Below are positions 1 through 6,502 of a stretch of DNA of 12,505 bases, piece by piece. The notes beneath the pieces are model-generated. The model made no database searches. It was not told where the DNA came from and was given only the letters and a program-made list of their open reading frames with translations. The DNA lies in the NCBI GenBank assembly GCA_024699595.1, contig JAILPG010000092.1, forward strand, positions 1 through 12,505, read 5' to 3'. A program made the translations under genes and the position numbers. Numbering within the stretch: position 1 is the stretch's first letter; each line of letters begins with the position of its first letter. Source of the stretch: Lachnospiraceae bacterium. GTDB lineage: Bacteria; Bacillota_A; Clostridia; Lachnospirales; Lachnospiraceae.

Positions 1-2160
1 GCTTATGGAGCCGCCGTTTTTAAGCTTTCCAAACAGGATCTCGTCCACAAACAAAGGCTTTATCTCATTTCTGATGACCCTGTCCACCTCTCTGGCACCA
101 AACTCCCTGCTGATGCCTTTTTTCAGGATAAGCTCTCTTGCGCTTTTCTCCACGTTCAGCGTGATATTTTTGTTTTTTAACAGATCCGAGAGTTCACCAA
201 GCTTCTTGTCTACTATCAGAGCCGCCATTTCGTCATCCATCCCGTTAAACATTATTATCCTGTTCAGACGGTTTCGAAATTCCGGCTGGAAGATCCGCTT
301 TACTTCCTCCATAAGTGCACTGTTGTCCTTGTATCCGCTGTTAAAGCCTATGCTTTTTTTACCCAAGAAATTGGCACCTGCATTGGAGGTCATGATCACG
401 ACCACGTTCTTGAAATCGGCTTTTCTCCCCTGATTATCCGTAAGCGTCGCATAGTCCATCACCTGTAAGAGTATGCTGTAGATGTCGGGATGCGCTTTCT
501 CGATCTCGTCAAGCAGGAGGATCGATGAAGGATTTTTCCTGATCTCCTCTGTTAAAAGTCCGCCCTCTTCATATCCCACGTAGCCCGCGGGGGAGCCTAT
601 AAGCTTTGCTACCGTGTGCTTCTCCGCATATTCGCTCATGTCAAAGCGGATAAGCTTTGCACCAAGCTCTGAGGCAAGGCTCCTTGCCACCTCTGTCTTT
701 CCGACGCCCGTAGGCCCCACGAACAAAAGGCTTGCAAGAGGCTTGTTCTCATCGGAAAGGCCGGCTCTTGAAAACTTGATCGCATTCACCACCTGCGTAA
801 CAGCTTCGTCCTGTCCGAAGATCTTTGCTTTGATACGGTCCTCAAGGGTTTCAAGATTGCCGGTATCCTCAGATTCGACCGTTTCGACAGGAACGCGGCA
901 GATCTTCGAAAGTACCTTTGCGATCAGATCCTTATCGACTGTAGGGATCATGTCGTCATGATCTTCTTTTACTGCAGGATGCAGCTTTAAGTATGATCCG
1001 GCTTCATCTATAAGATCGATGGCCTTATCCGGGAGGAAGCGTTCGTTTATGTATTTGGCGCTCATTTTTGCCGCATAATCAAGCACGCCCTCTGCGTATC
1101 TTACGCCGTGAAAGCTCTCATAACGGTTCTTTAATCCCTCAAGGATCTTTACGGTATCCTCAATGGAGGGCTCCTTTATCTCAATGTTCTGAAATCTTCT
1201 TGCAAGTCCCTTGTTTTTCTCAAAGCGCTTCTTATACTCGTCAAAGGTCGTAGCTCCGATGAACCTGATATGACCGCTGCTTAAATAGGGCTTTAGCATG
1301 TTTGCAGCGTCGTTTGCACCCTCTGCCACGGCTCCCGCTCCGGTGATACTGTGTATCTCATCAATGTAGACGATCGGGTGCTCTTCTTTTGATATGGCTT
1401 CAAGTACACTTTTAAATCTTTTTTCAAAATCGCCCCTGTACTGGGTGCCCGCAAGCATGCCGCCCATGTCGAGCATGAAGATCCTGCTGCCCTTAAGAGG
1501 AGCCGGCACCTCATCTTTGTTGATCCTCTGTGCAAGTCCGTAGATTATGGCTGTTTTTCCCACACCGGGCTCGCCTATGTGCAAAGGATTGTTCTTATCC
1601 TTTCTGCACAGGACCTGGATCGTCCTTTCAAGCTCTTCTTCTCTTCCGATCAGAGGATTGGCCTGATCGGCGGTATCGTTTATGCAGGGCGCATACAGAC
1701 TTATGACATCGCCTGTTTCCCCGGGTTTTGCGGGCTTAGGCTCGTCTTCAGAGGAAAGGGCACGTATCAGATCCGTCTTATCAATGCCCTGTTTTTCCAT
1801 GAAATACACCGCATAGCAGTCGGGCAGTGCCCACAGGGAAAAGACCACATGAAGGGGCTGAACCTCGTCTTTACCGCTGTTTATCGCCTGTTCGCCTGCA
1901 AAGGCAAGGATTCCCGCCATTCCGGCCGACAGTTCGGTATCTCCGGTCGCATCCTTATCCAGATATTCCGCGAGATAGTTTTCAAGGTCATCAGCCAGCA
2001 GATCGATATCACCGCCAAGTCCCTCAAACGCATCCTGAAATGCCGGATCGTCACAGAGCTTTAACAAAAAGGTCTCCGGTGTTACCATCTCATAACCGTT
2101 CTGTATTGAATAATCCACGGAATCATGAATGATCTCTTCTAATCTGTGTGAAAGTCTCAT
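1..2160 (-). CDS. clpA: ATP-dependent Clp protease ATP-binding subunit ClpA (C-terminus beyond left edge)
   Basis: AAA+ unfoldase that, with ClpP, unfolds and feeds proteins into the proteolytic chamber; with ClpS it handles N-degron substrates. 720 codons lie in the window, so perhaps the last 30-40 residues of a typical ~750-residue ClpA are missing. An N-terminal Clp repeat domain (about 1-150) is followed by D1 with Walker A GEPGVGKT (196-203) and Walker B DE (267-268), then D2 with Walker A GPTGVGKT (482-489) and Walker B LLLDE (548-552). The D2 sensor region QPEFRNRL is present. The ClpP-docking tripeptide IGF is at 604-606. There is no long ClpB-type middle domain between D1 and D2, which separates it from disaggregases. 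The start ATG overlaps the clpS stop as ATGA, and GGAGGA sits 6 nt upstream inside clpS, so the two genes are translationally coupled. Confidence 0.96.
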   Translation of the reverse strand, partial: MRLSHRLEEIIHDSVDYSIQNGYEMVTPETFLLKLCDDPAFQDAFEGLGGDIDLLADDLENYLAEYLDKDATGDTELSAGMAGILAFAGEQAINSGKDEVQPLHVVFSLWALPDCYAVYFMEKQGIDKTDLIRALSSEDEPKPAKPGETGDVISLYAPCINDTADQANPLIGREEELERTIQVLCRKDKNNPLHIGEPGVGKTAIIYGLAQRINKDEVPAPLKGSRIFMLDMGGMLAGTQYRGDFEKRFKSVLEAISKEEHPIVYIDEIHSITGAGAVAEGANDAANMLKPYLSSGHIRFIGATTFDEYKKRFEKNKGLARRFQNIEIKEPSIEDTVKILEGLKNRYESFHGVRYAEGVLDYAAKMSAKYINERFLPDKAIDLIDEAGSYLKLHPAVKEDHDDMIPTVDKDLIAKVLSKICRVPVETVESEDTGNLETLEDRIKAKIFGQDEAVTQVVNAIKFSRAGLSDENKPLASLLFVGPTGVGKTEVARSLASELGAKLIRFDMSEYAEKHTVAKLIGSPAGYVGYEEGGLLTEEIRKNPSSILLLDEIEKAHPDIYSILLQVMDYATLTDNQGRKADFKNVVVIMTSNAGANFLGKKSIGFNSGYKDNSALMEEVKRIFQPEFRNRLNRIIMFNGMDDEMAALIVDKKLGELSDLLKNKNITLNVEKSARELILKKGISREFGAREVDRVIRNEIKPLFVDEILFGKLKNGGSIS

Positions 2161-2459
2161 GAGCTCTCCTCCACTGTCATCCTAAACGGAAAACCGGCAT
2201 CCTTGGCCTTTGTGAGGGCTTTGTTAACCTTGGAAACGGCAATATCATACGGATAGGCGCCTACTACGGCCCTGCCGTTTCTGTGAACCATGAGCATTAG
2301 CTGCTCAGCCGTCGCGGAATCTTTTTTAAATATCTCTATAAGGATCATCACAACAAATTCCATGGTGGTAAAATCATCATTGAGCATGATGACGTTATAC
2401 TGTCTGGGTTCCCTGATCCCCACGGATGTTTGGTTCCTTAATTCACTCTGTACCGACAT
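2157..2459 (-). CDS. clpS: ATP-dependent Clp protease adaptor ClpS
   Basis: Adaptor that binds proteins with a destabilising N-terminal residue (Leu, Phe, Trp, Tyr in the known family) and delivers them to ClpA. The 100-aa product has the ClpS core: PRQYNVIMLNDDFTTMEFV (18-36) and VHRNGRAVVGAYPYDIA (58-74). The residues that contact the substrate alpha-amino group in E. coli ClpS (N34, D35, H66) correspond to N27, D28 and H59 here, and the gatekeeper methionine to M33, so it should be a functional N-degron reader. A flexible N-terminal tail of about 17 residues precedes the core. GGAAGGA lies 7 nt before the ATG. It is 49 nt downstream of the diguanylate cyclase gene with no terminator seen, and overlaps clpA by 4 nt. 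Confidence 0.97.
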   Translation of the reverse strand: MSVQSELRNQTSVGIREPRQYNVIMLNDDFTTMEFVVMILIEIFKKDSATAEQLMLMVHRNGRAVVGAYPYDIAVSKVNKALTKAKDAGFPFRMTVEESS

Positions 2460-2508
2460 ATGATATTCCTTCCGGGATGGTTACGTTTAGTTAACAAATA
2501 TATCTCGT

Positions 2509-3876
2509 TCACGACAGCCTGCTGTAATGTTCTCTCTTTGCCTCATACATCCGCTCGTCAGCTGTTTTTACCAGCGTGCTGACAGCAGCATGCGGAAACT
2601 CCGCTCTTGAAGCACAGCCTACGGAAATGGAAAGCTTATCCACGCTCTCTCCTTTCCATTCATCCGTCAGATGCTTAAGCTTATCAAGTATCTCCTTAAG
2701 CTTTTTTTCATCAACGGACAGCATGGCGACGAATTCATCGCCTCCGATACGGTAGACATTCCCGTATTCGCCGAAGCTCTCCTGCAGACAGTCGGAAGCG
2801 CCGCAGAGAAGCTCATCTCCGGACAGATGCCCTTTATTGTCATTTACCTGTTTCAGACCGTTCACGTCTGCGGTAACGTATATAAAACTCTTATCGTGCA
2901 GTTTTTTCTCAAGCTCCGAAAGAGCGTCTTCATAAGCCCTTCTGTTAAGACAGCCTGTCATCCTGTCTGTGTTTGAAAGGCGCCTTAACATCGTATTGCT
3001 CTGCCTGAGCTGGAATACCATGTTGGCAAACTCTCCCGCAAATCCGGAGACAATGATGATCACGAGTGTCGACATCACCAGGCGCCACGGATTCACCCAG
3101 CCTCCGCTTGGCTCGATCGCAAGCTCCCATGTCAGATTGCGGAGTGAAAATCTTGTCCTTAGGGGATCTTTGCCGGGCTTTCCGCCCTCATGTATGATCT
3201 GAGGCTCGCCGTTTTCATCTATATAGGACAGTGTATAGTCCATGCCCATGCCTATCAGGTTATCAAGCCTTAAAACTTTGATCAGATTGTCGAGATCGAT
3301 GGTAACGGTCACAAGACCCCACAGCTTCCTTTCATCTCCGTCACGTAAGATCACGGGAGCCCTACCGGCCATACCGACCCCTCCCTGCACCAGTTCAAAC
3401 GGATTTGTGAGGATGGTATTGCCCTCTTCATAGGCTTCCCTGGCCTCAAGGTTGCCAAGCAGGCTTGTGTCCAGAAAATCAAAGCCTAAAAAGCTCTCAT
3501 TACCTTCAAGAGGGTATATCTCCGAAACGATCCCGTCAGGAGCGATAGCAAAGTTCTTAAGGTCCACACCCGTTTCCTCTTTGACGGTGGTATATATGTC
3601 CTCTGCCACATGGTTAAAAAACGCCGTGTCCCCGTCATGATCCTGCACCATGGCTCTTAAGGTTCCTGTCCTGGCCATCACGCAGTCTATGGTGGTGACT
3701 ATATGATCAGCCTCATTTTCGGCAATATAACGGCAGCGATCCTTTTCCGCCGAGATGTCATTCTGTATCAGATAAATATATACAAAAAATAGAAAAACGA
3801 AACAGATCGCGGAAGATACGATGACCATCCGCTTCTGCTCCTTAGAAAATTTTTTCCACATATGCGATCTTTCCAT
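2509..3876 (-). CDS. Membrane diguanylate cyclase with CHASE-like extracellular sensor and GGDEF domain
   Basis: Predicted to make the second messenger cyclic di-GMP from two GTP at the inner face of the membrane in response to an extracellular signal. From the ATG at 3876 (455 aa): a short basic N-terminus, TM1 at about 17-37, an extracytoplasmic CHASE-like region (about 38-262) with motifs YPLEGNESFLGFDFL and TNPFELVQGGVG, TM2 at about 263-283, then a GGDEF domain. That domain has DRMTGCLNRRAYEDAL, DVNGLKQVNDNKGHLSGDELL and the intact signature GGDEF at 378-382. The RxxD inhibitory I-site normally five residues before GGDEF is absent (GEYG there). The frame opens further to a TTG at 3897, but that would start right next to the -10 box, so ATG 3876 (or ATG 3861, which has GGAAAG before it) is preferred. 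It separates aat from clpS-clpA and may be co-transcribed with clpS. Confidence 0.9.
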   Translation of the reverse strand: MERSHMWKKFSKEQKRMVIVSSAICFVFLFFVYIYLIQNDISAEKDRCRYIAENEADHIVTTIDCVMARTGTLRAMVQDHDGDTAFFNHVAEDIYTTVKEETGVDLKNFAIAPDGIVSEIYPLEGNESFLGFDFLDTSLLGNLEAREAYEEGNTILTNPFELVQGGVGMAGRAPVILRDGDERKLWGLVTVTIDLDNLIKVLRLDNLIGMGMDYTLSYIDENGEPQIIHEGGKPGKDPLRTRFSLRNLTWELAIEPSGGWVNPWRLVMSTLVIIIVSGFAGEFANMVFQLRQSNTMLRRLSNTDRMTGCLNRRAYEDALSELEKKLHDKSFIYVTADVNGLKQVNDNKGHLSGDELLCGASDCLQESFGEYGNVYRIGGDEFVAMLSVDEKKLKEILDKLKHLTDEWKGESVDKLSISVGCASRAEFPHAAVSTLVKTADERMYEAKREHYSRLS

Positions 3877-3901
3877 ACTTATTTTCCGTTCATACAAAAA
3901 G

Positions 3902-3910
3902 ATTATATCA
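3902..3910 (-). promoter_or_regulatory. Extended -10 promoter for the diguanylate cyclase gene
   Basis: The minus strand reads TGATATAAT, a perfect TG-N-TATAAT extended -10 element, 25 nt upstream of the chosen ATG at 3876. No good -35 hexamer is visible at 16-18 nt, which is common for extended -10 promoters. It lies in the 69-nt gap after aat, so GGDEF-clpS-clpA can be transcribed apart from the upstream pair. Confidence 0.55.
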
Positions 3911-3945
3911 TTCTTTGGTTATCTTTCGTGGATTTTTCTGTCTGC

Positions 3946-4593
3946 TCACACGATCCCCCTTTTGAGCAGATCACTGTATTCGTCGTAGCTTATATATACA
4001 CCGCCCATGCTTTCAAGATGATCCGTATGAAACTGGCAGTCGATCATCAGAAAATCATTTGCCTTAATCAGGTTAGCAAGCCCGACAAGTGCAAGCTTTG
4101 AGCCGTTTTCCCTGTCGGAATACATGCTCTCTCCGAAAAAGCATTTCCCGATGCTCACTCCGTAGAGACCGCCTGTGATGACCCCGTCCACCACCGCCTC
4201 AAGAGAAAGCGCGTAGCCTTCATCAAACAGCTTTTTGTAGGCCTCTTCCATCTCATCGTGTATCCAGGTGCCTTCCGCAAATTCCCTCTTTATACGGCAT
4301 TTATGCATGGTCGCAGAAAAGTCCCTGTTCAGGGCATATTTCACCACATGCTTTTTCATGTATTTTTTTAATGAATGGGAAACATGGATCTCCTCAGGAC
4401 GTATGATGAACCTCTCATGAGGACACCACCACAGGATCGGTTCGTTTTTGTTGTACCAGGGAAAAATGCCGTGAGAATACGCCAGAAGGAGCCTTTCAAC
4501 ACTAAGATCTCCTCCCACTGCAAGAAGTCCGTCCGGCTGAGCATACGACGGATCCGGAAAAGTTATTGATGAGTCAAGCTGAAATACCGGCAT
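3946..4593 (-). CDS. aat: Leucyl/phenylalanyl-tRNA--protein transferase
   Basis: Transfers Leu or Phe from charged tRNA to the N-terminus of proteins beginning with Arg or Lys, turning secondary N-degrons into primary ones read by ClpS-ClpAP. At 215 aa it has normal family length and carries the recognised blocks in order: FPDPSYAQPDGLLAVGGDLS (about 12-31), LLLAYSHGIFPWY, WWCPHERFIIRP, GTWIHDEMEEAYKKL, GGLYGVSIGKCFFGESMYS and MIDCQFHTDHLESMGG near the C-terminus, the GNAT-like catalytic part. AAAGGA lies about 7 nt before the ATG. It begins 29 nt after the small upstream gene, suggesting an operon with it, and lies close to clpS-clpA with only the diguanylate cyclase between. The enzyme is best known from proteobacteria, so its presence in a Gram-positive-looking genome is notable. 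Confidence 0.96.
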   Translation of the reverse strand: MPVFQLDSSITFPDPSYAQPDGLLAVGGDLSVERLLLAYSHGIFPWYNKNEPILWWCPHERFIIRPEEIHVSHSLKKYMKKHVVKYALNRDFSATMHKCRIKREFAEGTWIHDEMEEAYKKLFDEGYALSLEAVVDGVITGGLYGVSIGKCFFGESMYSDRENGSKLALVGLANLIKANDFLMIDCQFHTDHLESMGGVYISYDEYSDLLKRGIV

Positions 4594-4622
4594 ACGATGT
4601 CCTTTGCATTTTGGATCTTTTC

Positions 4623-5096
4623 CTACGGAAGCTCAACTTCTTCTCCGGTATAGAGGTATCTCAGGTGAAAACCTGCGGACGGATCTTTGATATCCGAGAA
4701 AGCAATGGTAACGCCATACTGTGCGGAAACATCCAGACCCTTATCTCCGAAGCCATAGACATAATGATAATGCGGGTGCGAATCCTCGATCAGTTTGGGG
4801 TTTCTGCCTTTTACCCACGACTCTTCCTGCATGAGATATGCTTTTTCGGCTATACGCTCAATAGTACTGCCTGCCGGCATTGATTTTGTTTTTACTCCTT
4901 TGACATAGGAATCTTCCCAGGTATCGCCCTTTTGCTTTCCTATATAGGATTCAACCACTTTATTTTTCTTCAGGACAGTGTACCAGAAGGTATCGCCTTT
5001 CCCGCCAAGGATATGGTCAATGTCATCCCCATAGGCCTGATAATACTCAAATCCGCCGTTTTCCTGTACCAGTTTAATGAATCTTTCTGCTGACAT
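4623..5096 (-). CDS. Uncharacterised small soluble protein upstream of aat
   Basis: 157-aa protein that I do not recognise. It has no signal peptide or membrane segment, is rich in Tyr, Gly and charged residues, and contains a Trp/Tyr-rich middle (GDTFWYTVL, KGDTWEDSYVKG) and a His/Tyr stretch SHPHYHYVYGFGDKG near the C-terminus. The start was set at ATG 5096 because GGGAGGA lies 7 nt upstream; the same frame stays open to an ATG at 5162 but that has no comparable site. It ends 29 nt before aat on the same strand with no terminator between, so co-expression with the N-end-rule transferase is likely. The start sits directly at the end of a transposase-gene remnant read in another frame. Function unknown; a role linked to N-degron processing is only a guess from position. 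Confidence 0.75.
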   Translation of the reverse strand: MSAERFIKLVQENGGFEYYQAYGDDIDHILGGKGDTFWYTVLKKNKVVESYIGKQKGDTWEDSYVKGVKTKSMPAGSTIERIAEKAYLMQEESWVKGRNPKLIEDSHPHYHYVYGFGDKGLDVSAQYGVTIAFSDIKDPSAGFHLRYLYTGEEVELP

Positions 5097-5097
5097 A

Positions 5098-5226
5098 TAG
5101 TTCCTCCCAGGTTTCAGCCTTAAATGCCTTAGCCCAAATATCAAGCCCGTCTGCGATATCATCCTTCGTCGCTTTATCTATGTGCCTTAAATTTAACACA
5201 TTTATCCCGAATTTTGTAGTATACAG
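5098..5226 (-). pseudogene. Remnant of a PD-(D/E)XK nuclease-family transposase (Rpn-like), C-terminal part
   Basis: One minus-strand frame encodes LYTTKFGINVLNLRHIDKAT followed by KDDIADGLDIWAKAFKAETW and EEL. This resembles the segment after the nuclease core in Rpn-type PD-(D/E)XK family transposases, which are abundant in Clostridia and usually read roughly ...VLNL..ID.AT..D...GL..WAKLFKA.TWEEL. The match rests on recall of the family pattern, not on a search. The nuclease core and start codon are missing upstream, where the DNA becomes an AT-rich promoter, and the frame stops soon after the match (about 12 nt after at VSRKIH). It is therefore a decayed fragment, not a gene. Its W-E-E-L codons overlap the ribosome binding site of the 157-aa gene. 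Confidence 0.5.
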
Positions 5227-5265
5227 GCGATAAAAATGCAGATTGATAAACATATGAAAAAAAGG

Positions 5266-5293
5266 TTGACAATCAATTTTCAACGATTATAAT
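5266..5293 (+). promoter_or_regulatory. Sigma-A type promoter of the flavoprotein-TetR operon
   Basis: TTGACA (5266-5271) and TATAAT (5288-5293) are both perfect consensus hexamers with a 16-nt spacer, placing the transcription start near 5300 and giving a leader of about 50 nt before the ATG at 5349. The -10 lies in the 8-bp palindrome ATTATAAT, so a minus-strand TATAAT (5286-5291) overlaps it and could serve divergent transcription toward the 157-aa gene and aat. Confidence 0.8.
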
Positions 5294-5323
5294 ATAAACA
5301 TGTTTATATAAAACCGTTTATAT
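5292..5323. promoter_or_regulatory. Tandem overlapping operator, two copies of ATATAAA-N4-TTTATAT
   Basis: Two 18-bp dyads share the same arms. Site 1 (5292-5309) is the perfect palindrome ATATAAACATGTTTATAT; site 2 (5306-5323) is ATATAAAACCGTTTATAT, perfect in both 7-nt arms. They overlap by four bases and their centres are 14 bp apart. Site 1 starts inside the -10 box and both cover the expected transcription start and early leader, the usual place for a repressor. The TetR-family regulator encoded at the end of this operon (6503-7129) is the obvious candidate to bind here. Confidence 0.65.
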
Positions 5324-5336
5324 TATATTCGATCAT

Positions 5337-5346
5337 GGAGGTGATC
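5337..5346 (+). promoter_or_regulatory. Full-length Shine-Dalgarno site of the first flavoprotein gene
   Basis: GGAGGTGATC is complementary over ten bases to the conserved 3' end of 16S rRNA. GGAGG lies 7 nt before ATG 5349. It predicts very strong initiation, consistent with an operon kept off by repression and made at high level once induced. Confidence 0.8.
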
Positions 5347-5348
5347 AT

Positions 5349-5855
5349 ATGATTCTGATAGTAAATACCACAGAGGATCATTCCGTAACGGAAGAACTGA
5401 AAAAGCAGATGAATGAAAGAAACATCGAAGCTGAGATCGTTGAAACGGATTCCCTGCACATAAGCCACTGTATCGGCTGCAACTACTGCTGGCTAAAGAC
5501 GCCCGGAAAATGTTCCATAAAGGATGATTATGAGATCATTCTCAAAAAGATCGTTCATGCTGACCAGATGTGGGTGATCTCCGATACGGCACTCGGATTT
5601 CTGGATCATAAGGGAAAAAATATCTTTGACAGGATACTCCCGATAGCGACCATGTATCTGAAGTTTACGGGAAACCAGATGCGGCATGTTCCGCGCTACG
5701 ACAAAAGAACGGATGTTGGGATCATCTATAAGGGTGAACCGGACGTTGAATATCTGAAAAAATGGAATGAACGCGCAACGCTTAATTTTGACAGCAGATC
5801 ACTTGGCGTTTTCAGTATTAATGAGATAAAGGAGGCAGTAACATGCATGTGTTGA
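5349..5855 (+). CDS. Flavodoxin-like / NADPH-dependent FMN reductase family protein with CX2CX2CX7C motif
   Basis: 168-aa flavodoxin-fold protein, probably a cytosolic electron-transfer flavoprotein. It starts with the typical beta-strand MILIVNTTEDHSVTEEL. The usual FMN phosphate loop (GSPR...SNT) is replaced by NTTEDHSV. Residues 41-55 read CIGCNYCWLKTPGKC (C41, C44, C47, C55), followed by IKDDYEIIL as in the family. The cysteine spacing resembles the compact cluster motif of iron-sulfur flavoproteins, but many relatives have similar cysteines without a proven cluster. A second cysteine pair (CMC) ends the protein. The stop overlaps the next gene by 13 nt, so translation is coupled. Expression is probably controlled by the TetR-type operator at the promoter. 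Exact substrate unknown. Confidence 0.8.
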   Translation: MILIVNTTEDHSVTEELKKQMNERNIEAEIVETDSLHISHCIGCNYCWLKTPGKCSIKDDYEIILKKIVHADQMWVISDTALGFLDHKGKNIFDRILPIATMYLKFTGNQMRHVPRYDKRTDVGIIYKGEPDVEYLKKWNERATLNFDSRSLGVFSINEIKEAVTCMC

Positions 5856-6490
5856 TAATAAATGGCAGTCCCCGTATCAAAGCGCACAGCAATACGGACA
5901 AGATCCTTAAAGAGTTCGCGAAGGGAATGAGCGAAAACGGCACAACTTTTGAACAATATGAGGTGTCTGACAAAAAACAATGGGATGCGATCCGCAAGGC
6001 ATTTTCCGAAAACAAAAATATCCTGATCGCCCTTCCGCTGTATGTTGAAAACATCCCCGGACTTCTTTTGGAATTTCTGGAAACGCTGACTCCCAAGACG
6101 GATGATTCGCAGATCTCTTTTATCCTTCAGGGCGGATTTGCAGAGGGGATCCAGCTTCGCTGCGGCGAGGAATATCTGAAGATACTCTCGGGAAAGCTCG
6201 GCTGCAGATATGCGGGAACGCTTGTAAAAGGAGACAATTTTGCCATAAGATTCTTTGAAGGGGATCAGAGACAAAGGATCACAGGACCCTATGCGGAAAT
6301 GGGAAGAGAATATGCCGCAAACGGGGATTTCCAATCGGAAAAATGCAGGAAATTTACCGGACCGGAAATTCTGTCGGCGCCGATGCGTCTTTTTGTTGGT
6401 ATAATGTTTAAAACAGCAGCCAAAAAGGGCTTTGAAAAAGTCGCAAAGGGATGGGGATGTACCACACCGCTTGATGACAGACCGTATTAA
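5843..6490 (+). CDS. NAD(P)H-dependent FMN reductase / flavodoxin-like protein
   Basis: 215-aa flavodoxin-fold protein. The N-terminus MHVLIINGSPR (residues 1-11) followed by SNTDKIL is the FMN phosphate-binding loop of the NADPH-dependent FMN reductase family, and ALPLYVENIPGLLLEFLETL (64-83) corresponds to the second flavin-contacting segment. ILQGGFAEGIQLRCGEEYL fits the third. It lacks the CX2CX2C cysteine cluster of its upstream partner. The C-terminal ~60 residues include a hydrophobic helix (APMRLFVGIMFKTAA) that may help dimerise or touch the membrane. AAAGGAGG lies 7 nt before the ATG, inside the previous gene, and the two overlap by 13 nt. As I recall, these two proteins occur as a conserved adjacent pair in Clostridia, which suggests one functional unit. 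Substrate unknown. Confidence 0.82.
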   Translation: MHVLIINGSPRIKAHSNTDKILKEFAKGMSENGTTFEQYEVSDKKQWDAIRKAFSENKNILIALPLYVENIPGLLLEFLETLTPKTDDSQISFILQGGFAEGIQLRCGEEYLKILSGKLGCRYAGTLVKGDNFAIRFFEGDQRQRITGPYAEMGREYAANGDFQSEKCRKFTGPEILSAPMRLFVGIMFKTAAKKGFEKVAKGWGCTTPLDDRPY

Positions 6491-6502
6491 AGAGAGAATG
6501 CA

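Noticed and set aside
5..2132. Several plus-strand open frames opposite clpA
   Set aside because: They are antisense shadows of a clearly conserved coding sequence, with low-complexity Ser/Leu/Phe-rich or Arg/Pro-rich translations and no ribosome binding sites.
3877..3897. TTG start at 3897 for the diguanylate cyclase
   Set aside because: It would lie only 4 nt from the end of the -10 box, upstream of or at the transcription start, and has no ribosome binding site.
5097..5162. Longer version of the 157-aa protein starting at ATG 5162
   Set aside because: No Shine-Dalgarno sequence there, whereas ATG 5096 has GGGAGGA at good spacing; the extra 22 residues read through the transposase remnant in a different frame.
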